Shown here: positions 1-6,972 of the stretch, in pieces
Layout of the letters: the number at the start of each line of letters is the position of its first letter
How positions within the stretch are numbered: the stretch's first letter is position 1
Assembly: GCA_963976875.1 (NCBI GenBank)
Contig: CAXBML010000002.1
Location: forward strand, 1-64,000
DNA: 64,000 nucleotides
DNA from: Berkiella_A sp963976875
GTDB lineage: Bacteria > Pseudomonadota > Gammaproteobacteria > Berkiellales > Berkiellaceae
Direction: 5' to 3'
Position numbers and translations under genes: made by a program
Notes under the pieces: model-generated
Seen by the model: only the letters and a program-made list of their open reading frames with translations
Databases searched by the model: none
Told to the model about the DNA's origin: nothing

Positions 1-190
1 AAACACTTAGCTTAATATAATGGATTTAAAGTGCCCCTGTTTTTGATGAAGAGCCGAAATTAAGAAGATGCAAGGGTGGGAAGTTATGTATGAGCTCGAT
101 AAAAAACATAAAATAAAATATAGGTTCGTTGTTATAAATAAACCTGATCACATTCTCATGGGGAAGAAAAATTCTTAGATAAATATTCAA

Positions 191-457
191 ATGGATAAAG
201 TTAACATGAAAGCTAAGCCCAAGACGCATTCAGAGATCCTATGGCATTTTACCGGTGGCCCTTTGTGGAGTGAGCAAAAACAGCAACAACTTACCAAAAA
301 AAAATCACTTGCAGATGCTTATTCTGCTTTTTGCAGTATTCTTAAATCTAAAGAGTTGAGGGTAGGGGGGTATCATGAGATCATCAGAGAGAAATCCAAA
401 GGACACCCACTTCTATTTTTACGCTGCTGGAGGCAGCCGACCAAATTTTTGAGTTAA
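191..457 (+). pseudogene. truncated abortive-infection-like protein (N-terminal remnant)
   Basis: The 88-residue reading frame has a convincing N-terminal module (LWHFTGGPLW near residue 18, then an SILKSKELRVGGY segment near 50). From memory this resembles the start of proteins annotated as abortive-infection (AbiGi-like) phage-resistance proteins, which are much longer. The similarity stops near residue 68. The remaining 20 residues run through the 3' end of the oppositely oriented NERD gene and look like read-through, so the 3' part was probably deleted. ATG codons at 191 and 206 are both possible starts. Family assignment is tentative; the truncation is clearer than the identity. Confidence 0.4.
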
Positions 458-1255
458 ATATTCATGATGCTCAATATCAGTTTCTCGAGTTAACTCTAAG
501 CGCATATACTCTAATCGTCCAATACAAAACTGAACGCGATTTAAACTTAAGGCAGCATCAGTATATTGTTCAATTGCGGGTATTAATTCTTCTATATAAA
601 ACACATTATCAGGCTTGTCTGTTTTAAACAGTGCGTCACCAGTAAAGACAACAACATTATGGATAAGTCTTGGCTCTATGAAAGCAAGTAGCTTTTGAGT
701 GGCTTTAACATGTTTGTAATTTTGAAATATGGGGTTCTGAAAGCGAAATTTGATTCTAAAGAAGGTTTGGGCCCAAGCCTTTGATTTCGGATCTGCAAAA
801 ATCCATCCTGAGTAATGCTTAGTCTCTATTACGAATATACCTTTGGTAGACACTAAGATATGATCGACCTGGGTCGTTGAGCCATCTTCTAAGCGTAAAG
901 TAACATTATTTAGAACATGAGCATTTCTGCTTCTACAATACTGGGTAAGAGCTCGCCTGACTTTGGCTTCTCCACTATTATTACTATGACCGCTGTAGCC
1001 AACATCCCAGCGATGACTGACATCATTTTTTGAACCAATACTTTTAAAGCTTCTAATGCTATAGCTAAATATTAAGCCCAGCATTACAAAACCTATCAAA
1101 CCAACAATAATAAGTTGGCCTTCTGCATTCGATACAAGGGTTATGATGAGAAATATTATTGTAGAGATGAAGTCGATGAGATCATAAATTGAAATTAAAT
1201 CAATGCTTACACAAAAAGCAAGACAAGCTACTAGGATTAATAAAAGTATTTTCAT
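419..1255 (-). CDS. NERD-domain (nuclease-related) membrane protein
   Basis: 278 residues. Two or three hydrophobic segments lie within residues 1-66, then a short linker and a NERD domain at about 93-200. Visible signatures are SGEAKVR (95-100), the strand ending VDHILVS (Asp131) and VIETKHYSGW (Glu144, Lys146), matching the D...ExK layout of restriction-endonuclease-like folds. NERD proteins are thought to cut or bind nucleic acid, but their physiological role is poorly known. The membrane anchor would place the domain at the inner face of the cell membrane. The gene is monocistronic; its 3' end overlaps the truncated abortive-infection-like frame on the other strand, so the pair may be a defence remnant. 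No strong ribosome-binding site precedes the ATG. Confidence 0.8.
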   Translation of the reverse strand: MKILLLILVACLAFCVSIDLISIYDLIDFISTIIFLIITLVSNAEGQLIIVGLIGFVMLGLIFSYSIRSFKSIGSKNDVSHRWDVGYSGHSNNSGEAKVRRALTQYCRSRNAHVLNNVTLRLEDGSTTQVDHILVSTKGIFVIETKHYSGWIFADPKSKAWAQTFFRIKFRFQNPIFQNYKHVKATQKLLAFIEPRLIHNVVVFTGDALFKTDKPDNVFYIEELIPAIEQYTDAALSLNRVQFCIGRLEYMRLELTRETDIEHHEYLTQKFGRLPPAA

Positions 1256-1679
1256 ATAGAGTTGGTAGGTTATTTTGAGTCTGTATAGGTTGGATAATTT
1301 ATAGATCCAGAGATTACCACAAAACTAAATTGGGAAAAGTGAGTATACAAACAAATTCTGGAATAAGGTTATTCAGCATGAATTTTTGCATAAAGCTGAA
1401 ACAGCAGAATTCATTGTGAGCATTTCAACAAAGGCTAGTTTCATGGGACATTAAGAAGTAAAAAAGGATAAAAGGAGACGCAAAGGTCAGAGAGCTCTCA
1501 GCTAGATACTTTGAGGGGTAGAAGCATTCTTACAAAAAACTTGCGGTGGTTATCTTTCACCTATAGTATTCCAGGCGAAAAGAGACCACTAAAAAGAATT
1601 AGTGCCTTTTTTTGCTTTCATATGTATTTATTTAGAGAATATGAAATAAATATTAAGTAGTTCTAATAAGGAAGTCAGC
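1256..1679. other. intergenic region with an orphan terminator-like hairpin
   Basis: 424 bases without a convincing gene. A plus-strand hairpin (CACTAA stem, AAAGAA loop) followed by seven T lies at about 1589-1618. No plus-strand gene precedes it, so it could end a small RNA transcribed from around 1400-1590. The rest holds no feature I recognise apart from the ribosome-binding site of the next gene (AGGAAG at 1669-1674). Confidence 0.3.
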
Positions 1680-1865
1680 ATGAAACATGAGAATAAATTT
1701 AAGAGTGAAATCCGTGAATTATCGAAAAGTGAATTAGAAAGTGTTAATGGTGGGCTTGGATTCTTGGCAGTAATTGTTCCTATTGTTGCTGCGGTTATCG
1801 CTGGTTGTGCTACTCATCCCAATAAAGGTGATAGACATGGTGACCATCATCATTCAGAATATTAG
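1680..1865 (+). CDS. double-glycine leader peptide, bacteriocin-like
   Basis: 61 residues. The N-terminal half ends in LSKSELESVNGG, a typical double-glycine leader (conserved hydrophobic/Glu pattern and GG cleavage site, here after residue 25), as used by class II bacteriocins and microcins exported by peptidase-containing ABC transporters. The predicted mature peptide starts LGFLAVIVPIV, has a hydrophobic Ala/Val/Ile segment with one Cys, and ends in a His/Asp/Gly-rich tail (HGDHHHSEY) that could bind metal. AGGAAG sits six bases before the ATG. A multi-spanning membrane protein follows 50 bases later and could be its immunity or accessory protein. No exporter gene is visible nearby. The leader is clear; antibacterial activity is inferred. 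Confidence 0.65.
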   Translation: MKHENKFKSEIRELSKSELESVNGGLGFLAVIVPIVAAVIAGCATHPNKGDRHGDHHHSEY

Positions 1866-1915
1866 GTAAATATTAGGTGGGTTGATTACGCAGTTCAGCC
1901 CATTTGAGAGGCTTT

Positions 1916-2680
1916 ATGGAAAAAATAAAAGAGAAATATAACATCATCCATCGATGGCTTATAGTTTCACTTGTTCTATCGTTTTGTTTATTTATATTTT
2001 TACCCTCTTTATATCCTAGTGTTATTTGTTTGCTGGCAATTTTAACTTGTGCTGGTTTTGTTTTAAAAAGCTTATTATCTTTGAATTGCTTACTGCATAG
2101 TAAACTACCAATTAAAACTTTTTTGTTAGGGAGTTTTATAGCTGTGGGTGGTTCAACTTTTGATATTGTTAACACAATAATACAAACACCAGACTTATCC
2201 TTTGAAGCTAATCCTATTGCAAGATTATTTCTTGATAATCAATTTTCTTTATTATTTGTATATATAATAGGAGCTTTAGGTCAAACACTTGTTGTTTTGT
2301 TTACGCTTTTATTATGGATGATATTTTTAAAGACGTATCCTTTGTTGTTGTCCGAGCTACAAAACAAGCCACCTAGGTCTTTAATTTGCACGCTTTTAGG
2401 TGGGCCAAAGGCATCTTACGTAGATTTGCTAGTAGGTAAGATTGAACCTATTTATGCAATAACGGCTGTAGCACCTTTATTGATAGGTAGTTTTTTATAC
2501 CGCTGGTATCTTGGTCTTGAATGGTTGGAACTAGTTCCTATTTCTCGTGTGGTAGCGCCTTCTTTGGCAGTTTGCTTTTCATTGGTATGTTACCTGTATT
2601 TTATGCGCAAAAAATTAGCTCACTCGATAAGCGAAGCTAACCTCACCCCCTTATCTATTGCAGGAGAGGATGGGCGATAG
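1916..2680 (+). CDS. multi-spanning membrane protein, possible partner of the GG peptide
   Basis: 254 residues from the ATG at 1916, chosen over TTG 1904 because GAGAGG lies eight bases upstream. About six transmembrane segments are visible (near 15-45, 65-85, 100-130, 180-200, 205-235 and neighbours). The segment FDIVNTIIQTP...FEANPIARLF has a D...T...E.NP pattern seen in small integral-membrane families of the DUF5658 type, but I cannot assign a family firmly. The gene follows the double-glycine peptide in the same direction and is probably co-transcribed, making an immunity or transport-accessory role plausible. Function unknown. Confidence 0.6.
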   Translation: MEKIKEKYNIIHRWLIVSLVLSFCLFIFLPSLYPSVICLLAILTCAGFVLKSLLSLNCLLHSKLPIKTFLLGSFIAVGGSTFDIVNTIIQTPDLSFEANPIARLFLDNQFSLLFVYIIGALGQTLVVLFTLLLWMIFLKTYPLLLSELQNKPPRSLICTLLGGPKASYVDLLVGKIEPIYAITAVAPLLIGSFLYRWYLGLEWLELVPISRVVAPSLAVCFSLVCYLYFMRKKLAHSISEANLTPLSIAGEDGR

Positions 2681-2726
2681 AGAGTGTTAATAGAATCTCA
2701 CAGAACACTCGCTTTAACTACAGTGG

Positions 2727-2775
2727 AGCTAGAGGGCTCCCTGTCAACCCGAAGAGTATGGGGGCTCTCTAGCCG
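2727..2775 (+). terminator. inverted repeat downstream of the membrane protein gene
   Basis: GCTAGAGGGCTCCC pairs with GGGGGCTCTCTAGC about 20 bases later, with G-U pairs in the middle. It lies 50 bases after the stop codon of the preceding gene and has no clear T tract, so it may be a transcript-stabilising or Rho-dependent end rather than a classic terminator. Confidence 0.45.
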
Positions 2776-2835
2776 CATATTTTATGTGGAGAAGCGAAGG
2801 TTTAGAGTAAAAATGTGTTGCTTTTGGTTTTATAA

Positions 2836-3942
2836 TCAAAATGAGTCATAAGTATTCCTTTCAGTAAGAAGTAATTCCATAAACCTTGGGTTCACAAATA
2901 ATTTCTCCCTTCCGACAGACATCTCTCTTAGAATACCGTTACTTGTTAGCTGTTTTAAGTATGCAGAAGCAGTTTGCCTTTTAGCTATATCGGCATCAAC
3001 GATATTAGAGATTCTACAGTATGGCTGAACAAATAATAAATCTGCCAATTCACGAGAGTAAACTGTGGGCATGGTTGCCTTGATATGCTTTCTGGTTTCT
3101 TGCATAAGGGATAAAATAATTTTTATTTTATCACATGTCCATTTAGATGTTTCTGCTACTGCATTTAACATATAAATTATCCATGGTTCCCATGTTTCCT
3201 TTAACGTTACATTTAATAGCAATTTATAATAGTCGGGCTTGTGTTGAATAATGTAGCGGCTTAAATATAAAACGGGAATAGTCAGAAGATCTTGCTCTAT
3301 AAGATACAAGATATTCAATATCCGCCCTGTCCGCCCGTTACCATCGGTGAAAGGGTGGATCGCTTCAAATTGGTAGTGCCCGACTGCCATTTTGATTAGA
3401 GGGTCAAAATCATTATCATCATGTAGAAACTGTTCCCAGTTATGTAATTTTTTGCGTAATAGCGTTTCTTCTTGGGGAGGGGTATAAATTATTTCCCCTG
3501 TTGTCTGGTTTGAGAGCGCAGTTCCTGGGACTTTGCGTACATCCATATCAACGCCTTTTAATGTGCTGCATATTTGAGCTGCAAGTACCGTATTGAGAGG
3601 ACGAGATTTAATTGTTTCGAAGCCTTCTTTGAGTGCCGTTCTGTAACAGAGAGCCTCTTTAGTTGCTGGATCGATAAGAGTGTCAGAGGCTTGGTTTGCA
3701 TGCTGAAAAAGCTTATCAGTGGTTGTTACAATGTTTTCTATTTCAGAACTAGCCTGGGCCTCTAGTAATGGAAGGGTATTAATTAACACATCTTGGTTTG
3801 GTAACATCTCGGCAGCTTTACGTAATTCTGCTAATGAGGCTCTGGCATTGATGCAGTGTTTCAAGATGGATTTCGTTTCTATATCTTCTCTTGGAGGCAA
3901 GTTGGGCAAGTCATTATAGGGAGTAGTTACATCAATATTCAT
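2836..3942 (-). CDS. class II Fic-family protein (probable AMPylase with built-in inhibitor helix)
   Basis: 368 residues. The core motif HPFTDGNGRTGR (196-207) is an intact Fic active site, giving transfer of AMP (or another phosphate-containing group) to protein hydroxyls. SSEIEN at 65-70 matches the [S/T]xxxE[G/N] inhibitory helix, so this is the self-inhibited class II type with an N-terminal Fic_N domain. The C-terminal 80 residues look like a winged helix (residues about 290-350), common in this family and suggestive of DNA binding. The gene stands alone; its start codon abuts an array of CGACATGT-like half-sites, pointing to autoregulation or a dedicated repressor. Such proteins are often horizontally acquired. 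A toxin, stress-response or host-effector role cannot be told apart from sequence. Confidence 0.9.
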   Translation of the reverse strand: MNIDVTTPYNDLPNLPPREDIETKSILKHCINARASLAELRKAAEMLPNQDVLINTLPLLEAQASSEIENIVTTTDKLFQHANQASDTLIDPATKEALCYRTALKEGFETIKSRPLNTVLAAQICSTLKGVDMDVRKVPGTALSNQTTGEIIYTPPQEETLLRKKLHNWEQFLHDDNDFDPLIKMAVGHYQFEAIHPFTDGNGRTGRILNILYLIEQDLLTIPVLYLSRYIIQHKPDYYKLLLNVTLKETWEPWIIYMLNAVAETSKWTCDKIKIILSLMQETRKHIKATMPTVYSRELADLLFVQPYCRISNIVDADIAKRQTASAYLKQLTSNGILREMSVGREKLFVNPRFMELLLTERNTYDSF

Positions 3943-4046
3943 GACATGTACACTTTTTGGCTTTTCTTCGACATGTTTTTAGGATATGTCGATTGGATAA
4001 ACATGTCAATAAAACATGTCGAAAAAAATCCATTTAATCGACACAT
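3943..4046. promoter_or_regulatory. operator-like array of CGACATGT half-sites upstream of fic
   Basis: Six related half-sites occur in both orientations: 3943-3949, 3969-3976, 3986-3991, 4001-4007, 4014-4021 and 4039-4046. Their core is GACATGT or its complement, spaced 13-26 bases. The first touches the fic start codon. A diverged copy of the same stretch recurs at 5733-5795. The arrangement fits a cooperative repressor site, possibly for the winged-helix tail of the Fic protein. Confidence 0.5.
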
Positions 4047-4115
4047 CAAAGTTACCCCCACACTCTAAAAAGTGTGTGGATATTGGGTATTACGGTTATG
4101 ATTTGTTAGGGTTCG
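3984..4115 (+). repeat. direct repeat, copy A (partner at 5733-5862)
   Basis: About 130 bases are shared with 5733-5862 at roughly 80% identity by eye. The shared block contains the operator-like half-sites, a CACAC...TAAAAA...GTGTG hairpin, and the end ACGGTTATGATTTGTTAGGG followed by TTCG. Copy A then continues into unrelated sequence before a tRNA-Met 3' fragment at 4185. Confidence 0.75.
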
Positions 4116-4184
4116 TTAGTCATAGCAACGGGCGCCTTTGGTTAAAATAACAATAATATCAACGACTTAAAAACCACAAACCCA

Positions 4185-4230
4185 ACTCATAATCCCTTGG
4201 TCGCAGGTTCGAGTGCTGCCGGGCCCACCA
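4185..4230 (+). repeat. tRNA-Met(CAU) 3'-half fragment, attachment-site-like
   Basis: The 46 bases read as the anticodon loop with CAT, the 3' anticodon strand (AATCCC), a T-arm with the GGTTCGAGT loop, the acceptor 3' strand CGGGCCC and an encoded ACCA. One T-stem base is changed (GCTGC for CCTGC). The 5' half (acceptor GGGCCCG and D-arm) is absent, so this is not a tRNA gene. Anticodon-loop-to-3'-end fragments of this kind are left by tyrosine-recombinase elements that integrate in tRNA genes. Confidence 0.75.
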
Positions 4231-4316
4231 TTTCGCATTATCTTTTGCCACTTTGCCTCATGTTATGGTAGCTTTCTATTTTATATTTCAGGGATTCCAC
4301 AGAGGGAAAAAATAAG

Positions 4317-4973
4317 ATGAATAAAGTCAAAACCATCATTGTCAGTGCGATGGCTATACCTTTTTTTAGCTGCTTTTTGTTATGGTCATCTATTGCCCTT
4401 GCGACACAAGATGAGACTAAATCTGAAGTTGAATATTTTTATTTTAATAAAGCGCAATCTGACTTTATTGTAGAGCAACCACATTATGGTGCCTTTTATT
4501 CTTTTTTACATAGAGAGCGCATAACGGACGTTGAAAAAATTCAACGTCGAATTGGCATAAGTAAAAAAAGTATCGAAAAATATATTTCACAATTAGTAAG
4601 GTTAAAATTGATAAGTCAAGATGAGCATCATAATGTTCACGTGCTTGCTCGAAAAGGTTCTGTACTGTCTTATAGTGAAGGGAGTGATCTTTCATTGGCA
4701 TTGAATAGAAATGCTCTGAACTCTCTGGTTGACGCAGCAATGAAAAGTGAAGATAGTTTTTCCCCTCTATATGGATTGTTATTAAGCAAAAAGGAATACT
4801 CATCTCTGAAGCAAGAATTAAAAGCCGTATTTGAAAGATATCTTGTCCTGGCAATTAATAATAGAAAACATCGCGGTCTATATGATGTCGTTGAGATTGG
4901 AGTGGTTAGCAATATTGTGGGGAAAGAGGAGATAGGCCTGTTACCTTTTGGGGCGATTATTGAGATAGAATAA
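4317..4973 (+). CDS. exported DUF4423/TIGR02147-like protein with signal peptide
   Basis: 218 residues. Residues 1-33 look like a signal peptide ending in IALATQ. The rest, from VEYFYFNKAQ on, follows the C-terminal half of the TIGR02147/DUF4423 regulators: a winged-helix segment (DVEKIQRRIGISKKSIEKYISQ, about 76-97), a short beta segment, then LSLAL...SPLYGLLLSKKEYSSLKQEL. In that family the C-terminal domain normally follows an N-terminal helix-turn-helix; here the latter is replaced by an export signal. The gene lies between tRNA-Met fragments at 4185 and 5857 and is probably part of an acquired islet. A DNA-binding role is unlikely if the protein is exported. The hydrophobic N-terminus could instead be a membrane anchor. 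Confidence 0.55.
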   Translation: MNKVKTIIVSAMAIPFFSCFLLWSSIALATQDETKSEVEYFYFNKAQSDFIVEQPHYGAFYSFLHRERITDVEKIQRRIGISKKSIEKYISQLVRLKLISQDEHHNVHVLARKGSVLSYSEGSDLSLALNRNALNSLVDAAMKSEDSFSPLYGLLLSKKEYSSLKQELKAVFERYLVLAINNRKHRGLYDVVEIGVVSNIVGKEEIGLLPFGAIIEIE

Positions 4974-5138
4974 ATGTGGTTCATGCATCGTTAACCACTA
5001 CAGAGGGGGCGATAGGTACAAACCAGGCACATAGGCAATAGTTAATCAACTGAGTTGCTGTTTGTTGACAGGGGTAGGGATATTCCCTATAATCGCTCCT
5101 TCAAAGTAGTATGATAGATAACAAATTGGTGGTTTAAG

Positions 5139-5699
5139 ATGTCTCAGTTTACGAAAGAGCTATTAAAAGAAACTCCGGGGTTTGTATTTGATTTAATGAT
5201 TAATATCCCTCTTATGCATTTGATGGCTATTCTTCAATCACCCAGAGATATCTTGGCAATTTTGGTGGTAGGGCCTATAGCAGGTTTCACGTCATTTCTC
5301 ACAAACCCTAAAAGCTTAGGTGTGGGATTGGTCGCAGGCTTAGCCGCTTCATTTTTATTTCCCGTCATGCCAATAATTTCAATCATTGCTATCGGTTTAG
5401 GGATGAGCTTTTTGACAAGCACAATTGAGAGCTTAGTGGTTAGAACTCAAAACAGGATTAAATTAGAAAAGGGTTATGACTCGGCTGGTACTAGTGGTCT
5501 GCTTGCCTATTACGGACGTAAAGAGTTGGTTGAGGATGCTTTTCCAAGAGGTCAAGCTCCAACAGGATTGGGACCTATGTCTAAAGCCATTTATAATGAT
5601 TTCCAATGGGCCAATTCAGCCTCTTTTAAAAGACCTTACAATACCTATAGCGACACGCACCATATCCCAGAAAATTTGGGTGGGTTCAGACCCCGTTAA
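5139..5699 (+). CDS. hypothetical membrane protein of the tRNA-flanked islet
   Basis: 186 residues. Three to four hydrophobic segments lie between residues 14 and 98, followed by a soluble, positively charged C-terminal half ending FRPR. I recognise no family. The gene is the second of two between the tRNA-Met 3' fragments at 4185 and 5857, and copy B of the direct repeat begins 34 bases after its stop. The C-terminal half contains HH and many Pro/Gly residues but no motif I can name. Coding status is supported by length, hydrophobicity pattern and the orientation shared with its neighbour. Confidence 0.6.
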   Translation: MSQFTKELLKETPGFVFDLMINIPLMHLMAILQSPRDILAILVVGPIAGFTSFLTNPKSLGVGLVAGLAASFLFPVMPIISIIAIGLGMSFLTSTIESLVVRTQNRIKLEKGYDSAGTSGLLAYYGRKELVEDAFPRGQAPTGLGPMSKAIYNDFQWANSASFKRPYNTYSDTHHIPENLGGFRPR

Positions 5700-5732
5700 T
5701 TAGCATCGAAAACGGAACTCCCGAAATATTTA

Positions 5733-5862
5733 ATATGTCGATGCAATAAACATATAAAAAAAACATTTCGAAAAAAGTCCATTTTATCGACATATTAGGA
5801 TATCTCACACCCTAAAAAGTGTGGGGGTATTGGGTCTCACGGTTATGATTTGTTAGGGTTCG
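5733..5862 (+). repeat. direct repeat, copy B (partner at 3984-4115)
   Basis: This is the second copy of the 130-base block. Here the shared end (TTGTTAGGG then TTCG) runs straight into a tRNA-Met T-loop, so the two copies diverge exactly at a GGTTCG core. That is what a site-specific recombination junction would look like. Confidence 0.75.
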
Positions 5863-5881
5863 AGTCCTGCCGGGCCCACCA
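5857..5881 (+). repeat. tRNA-Met 3' end fragment (T-loop to CCA)
   Basis: Twenty-five bases, from GGTTCGAGTCC through CGGGCCCACCA, match the 3' end of the fragment at 4185-4230 and restore the intact T-stem base that is mutated there. The following 65 bases, up to an AAAATGCTCATTGAC motif, are similar to the sequence after the third fragment (17669-17736), so the original chromosomal flank of the tRNA gene seems to have been copied too. Confidence 0.7.
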
Positions 5882-6046
5882 TTTTTACTTCGTCTCTTTT
5901 CCTCTGACGGCGTTAAAAACTTGTTCAAAATGCTCATTGACCAGTATGACAACTGCGCTTTTTCGCTGCACGTTTGCCTTGTCAGTGAAAAACAGTCTCG
6001 AAAAAATATCTTTTCTTTTTCTTACCCCAGCGCATTCTTTTTGCTC

Positions 6047-6244
6047 TTGATAGAATCCATCTATACACCTAAAGGTGTCTCTTCCCTTTTCAAGGTAAGA
6101 TCATTCATTCGCTAACGCGAAGGAAAATGTATGTCTCTAACTGTTTAAATGAAGCAGTGCCAAACTGGACGTCGCGTAGCGACAAGTTTATCTTACCTTG
6201 AAAAGGGAAGAGGCATGCTTTGCATGCACAGATGGATTCTATCA
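6047..6244. repeat. long imperfect inverted repeat with nested mini-palindromes
   Basis: Arms 6047-6101 and 6190-6244 (55 bases each) pair perfectly over the outer 16 and inner 23 bases. In the middle of each arm is a different short palindrome of the same design: ACACCT-aa-AGGTGT on the left and GCATGC-ttt-GCATGC on the right. The 88-base spacer carries two more, TTCGC-taac-GCGAA (6108-6121) and GTCGC-gta-GCGAC (6171-6183). It could fold as a branched hairpin or cruciform. No transposase lies inside, so it may be a MITE-like or structural RNA element. Confidence 0.7.
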
Positions 6245-6352
6245 AGAAAAATAAAGACTGCTTTCATTTCGGGAAACGTCAATCTGAATAAAACCTAAGT
6301 ATTTATCTTCATTAGGATAACTGATTCGCATTATATTTGCATTGAAAACATT

Positions 6353-6402
6353 TTCCCCTCTACCAATTTTGGGATAGGGGGCTGACAGTCCGAGTGAGGG
6401 TT
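6353..6402. repeat. REP-like extragenic palindrome
   Basis: A hairpin (CCCCTCTACC pairing loosely with GGGATAGGGG) is followed by a tail GTCCGAGTGAGGGTTA. The same design, hairpin plus a GGGTCGGGTGAGGTTA-type tail, occurs at 47262-47318, so this looks like a dispersed extragenic repeat family. Confidence 0.45.
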
Positions 6403-6435
6403 AAACCCATATATTTTTATCTTCCTTTACGACTG

Positions 6436-6621
6436 TTATGCTTGTTCTGATAAAATTCTTCGTCGAACATAAGTTGAAAGACAACCGGCAACAAGAATTA
6501 ATATTGGCGTAATATAAAATGGCGCCCCAAAATACAGGGGCAAAGCGATAACCAATAAAAATGTGCCGACTAAAATACCTAAGTAGTATGCAGTCCAAAT
6601 CGCCAAGTTTTTTTTCGCCAT
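6436..6621 (-). CDS. small two-span membrane protein
   Basis: 61 residues with two hydrophobic segments (about 8-27 and 32-50) and a basic C-terminus (YVRRRI). It is the last gene of a four-gene minus-strand group that includes a double-glycine peptide, separated from the preceding gene by 96 bases. Size and context suggest an immunity or accessory protein for the peptide. No family recognised. Confidence 0.5.
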   Translation of the reverse strand: MAKKNLAIWTAYYLGILVGTFLLVIALPLYFGAPFYITPILILVAGCLSTYVRRRILSEQA

Positions 6622-6717
6622 AATATTCTCATTTCATTTGTGTTGATGCGTATTCTCAAAAGTCTTATTCCCCCCTTTTTCACATGCACATACAAACATG
6701 CAAAAAGGGGGGAGATA

Positions 6718-6969
6718 TTATGCGAGTTTTCTCCTATTTAAGTCGAAGCTTGCAAGCAAGCAAATGCCCACCATCACTGAGGAACAAGCCAGTGAATAAA
6801 TTAGAGAATACTCTGTGAGCAAAGATATTGTTTGAATGCATAGTGTCGTTACTGATACAAAGCTAGCGATCAGGTGTTGTTTCTTGGAGAAGCACCATGG
6901 CAGGATGAAAAATGCCAACAACATATTTGTTATAAACAGGTTTCCAAAAATAGTATTTAGAAAGGTCAT
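6718..6969 (-). CDS. small membrane protein next to GG-leader peptide
   Basis: 83 residues with two or three hydrophobic segments (about 8-25, 32-50 and 57-75) and a charged C-terminus (LNRRKLA). The start codon lies three bases after the stop of the double-glycine peptide gene, so the two are almost certainly co-translated. In bacteriocin operons, small hydrophobic proteins in this position are commonly immunity proteins; that role is inferred from position only. Confidence 0.6.
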   Translation of the reverse strand: MTFLNTIFGNLFITNMLLAFFILPWCFSKKQHLIASFVSVTTLCIQTISLLTEYSLIYSLACSSVMVGICLLASFDLNRRKLA

Positions 6970-6972
6970 TTT

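Larger units (their letters stand above)
5882..6435. other. non-coding region with large inverted repeat
   Basis: 554 bases with no credible gene. It holds the flank of the tRNA-Met fragment (5882-5950), a 55-base inverted repeat with arms 6047-6101 and 6190-6244, and a REP-like palindrome at 6353-6402. The short open frames here lack ribosome-binding sites and overlap these repeats. Confidence 0.6.

Noticed and set aside
4150..4230. Complete tRNA-Met gene
   Set aside because: Only the anticodon loop to CCA part is present; the 5' acceptor strand, D-arm and 5' anticodon strand are missing, and the T-stem has a mismatch.
5850..6115. Two short plus-strand frames after the tRNA fragment
   Set aside because: They start within the tRNA-derived sequence, run through the copied flank and inverted repeat, and lack ribosome-binding sites.
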